10,142 nucleotides of DNA from Thermoguttaceae bacterium (GTDB lineage Bacteria > Planctomycetota > Planctomycetia > Pirellulales > Thermoguttaceae), in contig JAQVID010000063.1 of the NCBI GenBank assembly GCA_028695865.1, positions 1 through 10,142 on the forward strand, written 5' to 3'. Under the pieces are notes generated by a model, which ran no database searches, was not told the origin of the DNA, and saw nothing but the letters and a program-made list of their open reading frames with translations. The position numbers and the translations under genes are program-made. Below, one piece after another: positions 5,381 through 10,142 of this stretch; position 1 is the stretch's first letter; each line of letters starts with the position of its first letter.

Positions 5381-7589
5381 GCGTCTGTGGAGCAGTTGTG
5401 CCAACGACTTCGTTGAGTTCGTCTGAATTCAGGACCTCTTTTTCGAGCAGTCGCAAAGCAAGACGATCAAGCGTGTCCCTGTGTTTGGAAAGAAGCGTTT
5501 TCGTCTTGGTGTAAAGAGCTTCCATAATGCTGTTGACTTCCTGATCGATGTTCCACGCGGTCTGCTCACTGTGCTCTTTGATCGTGACACCAGGCATGTC
5601 GCTCAAGTATCCCGGCTTGGTCTCTGTCCGAAACGCCAATTTTCCCAATTTGCTCATGCCAAAATTCATGACCATATCACGGGCAATGCCGGTTGCTCGT
5701 TCCAAATCGTTTTGAGCTCCTGTCGAAACATCTTCGAAAACGATTTCTTCGGCGACCGTCCCGGCCAGCAGGACTTGAATACGACTCTCCAGTTCGGTCT
5801 TGGTCATGAGAAAGCGTTCGTCGTCAGGACGTTGCAGGGTATACCCCAAGGCGGCAAATCCCCGCGGAATAATCGATACTTTGTGAACAGGGTCACTGTG
5901 TGGAAGAAGCATGGCCGCAAGCGCGTGACCGCACTCATGCCACGACACACGACGCTTTTCCGACTCGGTCATGACACGTCGCTTCTTTTGCAATCCGGTC
6001 GTTATTCGTTCGACCGCTTCGTTAAACTCTTCCATCGTAACACGGCTCTTGTTGCCTCGCCCGGCAAGTAAAGCCGCCTCGTTCACAAGTGCTTCCAGGT
6101 CTGCGCCGACAAAGCCGGAGGTAATCGACGCGATTTGACGAAGATCAACATCATCAGCCAACTTGACTTGACGCGAATGAATTTTCAAAATGTCTTCGCG
6201 ACCTCCAATGTCAGGACGATCAACCAAAACCTGCCGGTCAAATCGCCCGGAACGCAACAGAGCCGAATCAAGTATCTCCGGTCGATTCGTCGCTGCCATG
6301 ACAATCGTCCCTGTATTGGTTCCAAATCCGTCCATCTCGACCAGTAGAGCATTGAGCGTTTGCTCCCGCTCGTCGTGCGCACCAAACGAATTGGCACTCC
6401 GCGCTTTGCCCAGCGCGTCAAGTTCATCAATGAAAATAATACTCGGCGAGTTCCTCTGCGCCTGCTGAAACAGATCGCGTACCCGGGCTGCTCCTACTCC
6501 CGCATAGAGCTCAACAAAATCCGACCCCGACAGACTGAAAAAAGGAACTCCCGCCTCTCCGGCAACCGCCTTGGCAATTAAAGTCTTGCCGGTGCCTGGA
6601 GGCCCTACCAGCAGAATACCTTTGGGAATACGTCCGCCCAAGACACGGAATTTTTCCGGTTTTCGCAAAAAATCGACAATTTCGCGAAGCTCTTCCACGG
6701 CTTCATCCACACCGGCAACATTCTCGAAACTGACATGAATATCTTCCGGCGACACTTGAATATCATGATTCCGCCCGAACGCCATTGCTCCGGTTCCCAA
6801 ACGACGCAACAAGTACCAGGTTAAAAGCAACAGACCGCCAACCATGAGTAGTGTTGCCCCATATTTCTCCATGAAACCGGGCTCACCTTTAGCCGATACA
6901 TTTTCGAATCCATGCCGTTTAAACTGGTTAAATAATTCGTTGTTATCGAAATTGAGACCTTGACGTCCGGAAAAAAACGGAACTCGAATCGCCTTTTCTT
7001 CTTTTGCCGCGCTCCCCGCCGGAATAATGATTTGACGCATAACTGTACCGGTCACCTCATACGGACTAATCACAATATCGTCCAATATGGAATAACGCGC
7101 TGTCCGGGCTTTTGGGCCTTTTCCCTCCTCGACGAGAATATCAAGTCCCTTATCCGCGACTACGGCTTCCGCCGAAGATACCGACCCGGGCCCGGAGTGC
7201 TGATGTTCCGCTAAAGCCAGAGGATTCCCCTGCTCGACAAGCTTGACCAGTTGCATCATGGGAATCTCGTAACGCGCAGGCTGGGAATACGAATTCCAAA
7301 GAAAAATCAGTCCAAAAACAATAAGCAAAATGAGCCAAAAAGGAAGCCAACAGCCTGTATTTTCGCTCGGAGTCTCTCCTGCGCCCGACGATTGTTTGTT
7401 GTCCGATTCCATTGTACCGGAATGGTCGTCAGATTGGCTGTCGCGGTCAGCAGACTCTTGGTCAGACTTATTCGAAACATGATCAGGCCTGTCTTCCATC
7501 GCGACTTGAACCGGATTTTCTTCTGAATACGGTTGTAGGGACGTCTGCGGTTTTTCAAACAGGAGTTGGTTATTGTAATTTTTGTGCAT
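5352..7589 (-). CDS. ftsH: ATP-dependent zinc metalloprotease FtsH
   Basis: A 745-residue membrane AAA+ protease that extracts and degrades misfolded membrane proteins and some regulators. In order: a hydrophilic, Asp/Ser-rich N-terminal extension (1-79); membrane helix 1 (about 81-99); a periplasmic part (about 100-244); membrane helix 2 (about 245-262); the AAA domain with Walker A GPPGTGKT (329-336), pore motif YAGVG (362-366), Walker B IIFIDEL (384-390) and arginine fingers Arg446 and Arg449; then the peptidase domain with zinc motif HECGH (551-555) and third ligand Asp628. All catalytic parts are intact. It is about 100 residues longer than E. coli FtsH, mainly through the N-terminal extension and a larger periplasmic part. 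The pore aromatic is Tyr rather than the usual Phe, and the HExxH has Cys. The start ATG at 7589 has only a distant AAAGG; Met31 (codon at 7499) is an alternative without a better site. Confidence 0.97.
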   Translation of the reverse strand: MHKNYNNQLLFEKPQTSLQPYSEENPVQVAMEDRPDHVSNKSDQESADRDSQSDDHSGTMESDNKQSSGAGETPSENTGCWLPFWLILLIVFGLIFLWNSYSQPARYEIPMMQLVKLVEQGNPLALAEHQHSGPGSVSSAEAVVADKGLDILVEEGKGPKARTARYSILDDIVISPYEVTGTVMRQIIIPAGSAAKEEKAIRVPFFSGRQGLNFDNNELFNQFKRHGFENVSAKGEPGFMEKYGATLLMVGGLLLLTWYLLRRLGTGAMAFGRNHDIQVSPEDIHVSFENVAGVDEAVEELREIVDFLRKPEKFRVLGGRIPKGILLVGPPGTGKTLIAKAVAGEAGVPFFSLSGSDFVELYAGVGAARVRDLFQQAQRNSPSIIFIDELDALGKARSANSFGAHDEREQTLNALLVEMDGFGTNTGTIVMAATNRPEILDSALLRSGRFDRQVLVDRPDIGGREDILKIHSRQVKLADDVDLRQIASITSGFVGADLEALVNEAALLAGRGNKSRVTMEEFNEAVERITTGLQKKRRVMTESEKRRVSWHECGHALAAMLLPHSDPVHKVSIIPRGFAALGYTLQRPDDERFLMTKTELESRIQVLLAGTVAEEIVFEDVSTGAQNDLERATGIARDMVMNFGMSKLGKLAFRTETKPGYLSDMPGVTIKEHSEQTAWNIDQEVNSIMEALYTKTKTLLSKHRDTLDRLALRLLEKEVLNSDELNEVVGTTAPQTQEDKPDQTY

Positions 7590-7625
7590 AACAGGGCATA
7601 ACCTTTGACATTGGAATCATGAAAA

Positions 7626-7651
7626 GCGGCTAAAAAAATTTTTTTGACCGC
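7626..7651. repeat. A7T7 inverted repeat with GC ends in the ftsH leader
   Basis: GCGG (7626-7629) and CCGC (7648-7651) flank a perfect A7T7 palindrome (7632-7645), with one mismatch and one wobble pair between. It lies between the candidate ftsH -10 and the start codon, so it would be in the 5' untranslated RNA. It could be an operator, an RNA hairpin, or simply curved A-tract DNA. Confidence 0.45.
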
Positions 7652-7664
7652 CAATATCGTTTTC

Positions 7665-7670
7665 ATTATA
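7665..7670 (-). promoter_or_regulatory. Candidate -10 of the ftsH promoter
   Basis: On the minus strand the hexamer reads TATAAT, about 75 bases upstream of the ftsH ATG. The matching -35 is weak (TTCCGA-like), so the call rests on the -10 and the position. Confidence 0.4.
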
Positions 7671-7906
7671 TCATTTTTCGATTGTTTCGGAATATCCCAT
7701 TCTTATTTTCCGAATGAGTTCGCCAATCGTTAAAATCATTGTATTTGACATAAACACATCTTTTTACTTTTTCTTCTCAAATATTTTATCTTCTTTTCCT
7801 TGTTTATCTTAAATATTTATACATGTTAACGCCGATAACTTAATTATACTATCCTCTCGATTATATCTCGACGTAACAATTCATTTGCAATCATAAAGTA
7901 ATATCC

Positions 7907-8545
7907 ATGAAAAATAGAAGTATAGACACGGGACAGGAAGCACAGTCGTCCGCAGGGAAGCGACGGACGCGGAAATTGGCGTCTGTAAAAAAACGGGGAA
8001 ATCGCTCAAAAAATCAAATCTTGGACCGCGTTTCAATTTTTGATGATCTGGACGATTATATTACGAACGAACATGCCTTGGTCAACGAGACAAACACCAT
8101 TCTTGGCTTTACGGATTCCGCGACAGTGTCGCAGCCCCCACTGCCTGAAATATCTTTGTCGCATGGGGAACCTCTTCAAACACCGACCGAAGAACCTGAA
8201 AGTCTGGCGGCAACCCTGGCTTTTCCCACCGGCAAAACAACTCCGGCCAAAGACTCCGAAAAGATTCAACGCAGACGGCAAATCGATCCTACGACCTGCG
8301 AACGCGATTACAGCGACGACGAAATTGAGTTCATGAACGCTCTGGATACGTACAAACGCAATAGCGGTCGCATGTTTCCAACGTGCAGCGAGATTCTGGA
8401 AGTCCTGCTTTCGTTGGGATATCGCAAAACAGGTCAAGGGGAAGCCGCAGAGCCGGAAGCGGAAAAACCACAGGAACAGCTCCCGCCCTCAACACCGACA
8501 TTTGTCTCGTGTGACGATTATCGCGAACCCCTTGCGATTTTTTAG
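7907..8545 (+). CDS. Hypothetical protein with conserved planctomycete-type C-terminal module
   Basis: A 212-residue soluble protein without membrane segments or signal peptide. Residues 15-36 are strongly basic (KRRTRKLASVKKRGNRSK). Residues 40-118 are low-complexity, Pro/Thr/Glu-rich and probably disordered. The block at about 119-175 is different: RRRQIDPTTCERDYSDDEIEF followed by a predicted helix (MNALDTYKRNSGRMFPT) and a second helix (SEILEVLLSLGYRK). I recognise this block from small planctomycete hypothetical proteins; no function is known to me. The layout 'Y-S-D-D-E-I-E-F ... F-P-T-x-S-E-I-L-E-V-L-x-x-L-G-Y' looks like a small helical DNA- or protein-binding fold, which is inference only. 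The tail is acidic and Pro-rich. No ribosome site is seen before ATG 7907, which follows a very AT-rich leader. It is divergent from ftsH and apparently transcribed alone. Confidence 0.8.
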   Translation: MKNRSIDTGQEAQSSAGKRRTRKLASVKKRGNRSKNQILDRVSIFDDLDDYITNEHALVNETNTILGFTDSATVSQPPLPEISLSHGEPLQTPTEEPESLAATLAFPTGKTTPAKDSEKIQRRRQIDPTTCERDYSDDEIEFMNALDTYKRNSGRMFPTCSEILEVLLSLGYRKTGQGEAAEPEAEKPQEQLPPSTPTFVSCDDYREPLAIF

Positions 8546-8600
8546 CTCCAAGACCCCGCGGAACCACTCCAGTACAAACAAAAACGATTTTTAGTTCCAA
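8535..8600. repeat. Short direct repeat copied across a stop codon
   Basis: CGATTTTTTAGCTCCAA (8535-8551), containing the TAG stop of the 212-residue gene, recurs as CGATTTTTAGTTCCAA (8585-8600) with one T fewer and one C-to-T change. Starts are 50 bases apart. An inverted pair, CGCGAACC (8522-8529) and GGTTCGCG (8602-8609), flanks them. Confidence 0.45.
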
Positions 8601-8900
8601 CGGTTCGCGTAAAAAGTACTGCGGGCGGAAATCCCATTCCAGACAAAGAAGCCAAGAACAATACAAGAACAATATTTTAACCTGCAATACTTTCGAACAT
8701 TGTTTTCACAACAAACGGATTGGTTCAAACCGAACGCTTCGCGGTGTACAAAATACGGTGTCGCGGGCCGACGCCGTACTGACGCGAATAAAGCCGCTTG
8801 TTGATTCATCATGTTTGTTACGATGCTTCGTATAGTATTGTCGCGATCGTTGAGCGCGGCGATTCCTCCCTTAGGCAAAACCTCATGAGCCCGAACTCGA
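8546..8900. other. Gap between convergent genes, no supported gene
   Basis: This 355-base stretch lies between the 3' ends of the 212-residue gene (+) and the membrane/TPR gene (-). It holds the direct repeat at 8535-8600 and the strong hairpin at 8754-8778. A minus-strand frame (8591-8878) opens with TTG and has no downstream ribosome-site support; its predicted product is not recognisable. I see no RNA gene. Confidence 0.5.
8750..8778 (-). terminator. Strong hairpin, probable terminator for the membrane/TPR gene
   Basis: Arms TACGGTGTCG (8754-8763) and CGACGCCGTA (8769-8778) pair over 10 positions around a 5-base loop, with one T-G wobble on the + strand (an A-C mismatch on the minus strand). 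On the minus strand the stem is followed by TTTT (8753-8750), which fits a short intrinsic terminator about 120 bases after the TAA at 8901-8903. There is no T tract on the plus strand. Confidence 0.45.
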
Positions 8901-9986
8901 TTATTTCGTCGGTTGCTTGGGCGGACTTGTCGTGACGGCGACGATTTTTTCGACTTCTTCGCGAACAGGCTTGATCAATTTGCGGTCCACATGAGGAGTC
9001 GCCTTATCGAGTTCGAGAGCCTTTGTTCCCCAATGAATCGCTTCCGCATGTTTTCCTGACATTTCAAGAGCAATGGCCAGAAAGGCATGCTTCTTTGCGT
9101 CATACGGGGCCAATCGCACCGCGTCCTTAAGTATGTCACAAGCCGAAGGAAGTAATTTGTCTGTCTTGAACTCCTTGCATAAATCAAGCTCCTTCGAACC
9201 AATCACGTCACAGACCGACGAACTCAATGGCGAAATCGCAAGCAAATGTTCCCGGGTCTGACGCCAATAATTATATGTACGATAATTAGCAACCTGGGCA
9301 TAAGCCGAAGCGGCAATCTCATAATACAACTGGGCAACGGCAATGGAATAAGGATCGACCTTCTCCATCGCTTGCGGGAAATCCGATAAAATTTCAAGCT
9401 GCGGCAGATCATCCCGAATCATTTTGTCCCGACAATCACGGGCAAACGCTTCACCACGACAGGCCGGAAGAAAAGCAACAAAGTAAAAAACGATCGGGAT
9501 CACCAAAAGAAACGGAATCGCACAGTAAGCGAAAAAGGATGTTGAAAAGTTCGAATGACGTTGTTTTGCCTTGTTCGAGTTGGAAGAAGACGATACCGAA
9601 TCATTGACAAGAATACCAAGTCCTGTCCAAAGAGGAAATGCGGTTGGCGGATAGGAAAAACCGCCGGCGGCACAAAAATTCAATAAAATCGCTCCACAGA
9701 CACACATAAGAATCGTCCGAAGCACAACCCTGGCTGCTTGAGGGTTCTGAATCCAGCCATGGCCCATTCCGGATAATTGCGAAATAAACAGCGGAACAAT
9801 CAAAACAAACGCGACCAGTCCGCAAACCAAAAAAGACATGTCAAAAGGCGCCGCCGTAAAAAACGAAAACATGAACGCCAGAAAGAAACCAAGTCCCAAA
9901 CCAACAAAGAAGAATCTGGTTTCCACTTCAGGAATGGCCGTCTGTGATTCTTCTGAAAGACGCGAAGTACCGGCGTCGGAAATCAA
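8901..9986 (-). CDS. Membrane protein with C-terminal TPR, like the second half of an O-antigen-ligase-family protein
   Basis: A 361-residue frame. Hydrophobic segments, probably membrane helices, lie at about 25-43, 49-70, 88-106, 112-127 and 150-173. A Ser/Asn-rich loop (128-150) precedes the last helix. The soluble C-terminus is helical and holds at least one TPR-like pair (about 279-328: ACDILKDAVRLAPYDAKKHA, then ALEMSGKHAEAIHWGTKALE). The NFCAAGGFSYPPTAFPLW segment and the ending with 'LELDKATPHVDRKL' resemble the C-terminal half of planctomycete O-antigen-ligase-like proteins, from memory. The usual N-terminal polymerase half is absent here. The first possible start is TTG at 9986-9984, with no ribosome site; the same frame continues upstream through a TAA at 10016-10014 into another open stretch. 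It is thus either an independent gene with a poor start or the 3' half of a broken gene. If intact it would act in surface polysaccharide assembly in the inner membrane. Confidence 0.65.
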   Translation of the reverse strand: MISDAGTSRLSEESQTAIPEVETRFFFVGLGLGFFLAFMFSFFTAAPFDMSFLVCGLVAFVLIVPLFISQLSGMGHGWIQNPQAARVVLRTILMCVCGAILLNFCAAGGFSYPPTAFPLWTGLGILVNDSVSSSSNSNKAKQRHSNFSTSFFAYCAIPFLLVIPIVFYFVAFLPACRGEAFARDCRDKMIRDDLPQLEILSDFPQAMEKVDPYSIAVAQLYYEIAASAYAQVANYRTYNYWRQTREHLLAISPLSSSVCDVIGSKELDLCKEFKTDKLLPSACDILKDAVRLAPYDAKKHAFLAIALEMSGKHAEAIHWGTKALELDKATPHVDRKLIKPVREEVEKIVAVTTSPPKQPTK

Positions 9987-10013
9987 TTTCGGGTGCTGTG
10001 ATTTGACACGACC

Positions 10014-10142
10014 TTATTTGCGCGACGATGTTTTCTGGCTGGAATCTTCCACAACAGGAGCTTGAACCCTGTCTGGAACCCCGGTCGCGACAAACCAGCC
10101 GTTTTGATTCAGTCTGGACAAAAACGGAATCGGACAGCCCAG
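10014..10142 (-). CDS. C-terminal fragment of the upstream reading frame, possibly the front part of the same broken O-antigen-like gene
   Basis: From the window edge the minus strand reads 42 residues, opening with LGCPIPFLSRLNQNGWFVAT and ending in SSQKTSSRK before TAA (10016-10014). The start is outside the window. Composition and codon use look coding. The end is hydrophilic and linker-like, with no recognisable domain. It is in the same frame as the membrane/TPR gene just downstream: after the TAA come nine codons, then the TTG at 9986. It may be the natural C-terminus of a separate gene lying 27 bases upstream, or part of one protein cut by a nonsense change. Too little is visible to name it. 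Confidence 0.5.
   Translation of the reverse strand: MGCPIPFLSRLNQNGWFVATGVPDRVQAPVVEDSSQKTSSRK

Larger units (their letters stand above)
7590..7906. other. AT-rich divergent intergenic region between ftsH and the 212-residue gene
   Basis: This 317-base stretch is strikingly AT-rich compared with the flanking genes and must hold the promoters of both divergent genes. Minus strand: a TATAAT (7670-7665) would start ftsH transcription about 70 bases before its ATG; its -35 is poor. Plus strand: TATACT at 7845-7850 is a possible -10 for the gene at 7907, again with no good -35, and a perfect TTGACA at 7745-7750 lacks a matching -10. An A7T7 inverted repeat lies in the ftsH leader. No gene is visible. 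Confidence 0.6.

Noticed and set aside
5481..6071. 196-codon plus-strand frame antisense to ftsH, and others like it
   Set aside because: These are shadows of the ftsH coding strand, which has all its catalytic motifs in the correct frame.
7745..7750. Perfect TTGACA -35 upstream of the 212-residue gene
   Set aside because: No acceptable -10 occurs 16-18 bases downstream; the region is T-rich there and chance matches are common in AT-rich DNA.
8591..8878. 95-codon minus-strand frame between convergent genes, with an AAGGGAGGA motif nearby
   Set aside because: It opens with TTG, and the ribosome-site-like motif lies inside the frame with no start codon at suitable distance after it. The strong hairpin at 8754-8778 falls in its middle.
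1..10142. CRISPR array, insertion sequence, prophage, toxin-antitoxin or defence module
   Set aside because: No repeat-spacer pattern, transposase, integrase, terminal inverted repeats or defence-type domains are seen anywhere in the window.

Overview
The window looks like a chromosomal stretch of a planctomycete (Planctomycetota, probably a Pirellulales-type lineage with mid-range GC). The main reasons are family-level. There is a DUF1559 pseudopilin-like protein with a type III signal and a C-terminal H-X9-DG motif. There is a DUF6666-like outer-membrane barrel. There is a short protein whose conserved core I associate with planctomycetes. There is also a membrane-plus-TPR protein resembling the C-terminal half of planctomycete O-antigen-ligase-like proteins. 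These assignments come from recall of protein families, not from a search.

Layout: (1) Bases 1-1014 (+) hold the 3' part of an outer-membrane beta-barrel gene, closed by an intrinsic terminator. (2) After a 735-base gap with a good sigma70-type promoter comes a DUF1559 gene (1750-2832, +), also followed by a hairpin terminator. (3) After a 583-base gap lies a compact + strand cluster with gaps of 21-23 bases: an enolase-superfamily, dipeptide-epimerase-like protein (3416-4438), a PduO-type ATP:cob(I)alamin adenosyltransferase (4462-5019) and a thioredoxin (5041-5364). (4) A large FtsH protease gene (5352-7589, -) converges on the thioredoxin gene and overlaps it by 13 bases. (5) A 317-base AT-rich divergent region separates ftsH from a lineage-type hypothetical gene (7907-8545, +). 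(6) A 355-base gap with a strong hairpin follows. (7) Last is a minus-strand membrane/TPR gene (8901-9986) and the tail of the reading frame upstream of it (10014-10142). Both lie in the same frame, separated by a single TAA and without a convincing start signal, so they may be one broken O-antigen-ligase-like gene.

Functionally the window mixes cell-envelope genes (barrel, pseudopilin, O-antigen-like protein) with housekeeping genes (FtsH membrane-protein quality control, B12 cofactor activation, thioredoxin redox). I see no RNA genes, CRISPR array, insertion sequence, phage or defence module, and nothing I would call a new multi-gene system. The points most worth following up are: the epimerase homologue lacking a catalytic lysine and one substrate-binding Asp; the in-frame stop in the O-antigen-like locus; the hairpin that pairs the two convergent stop codons; and the A7T7 inverted repeat in the ftsH leader.
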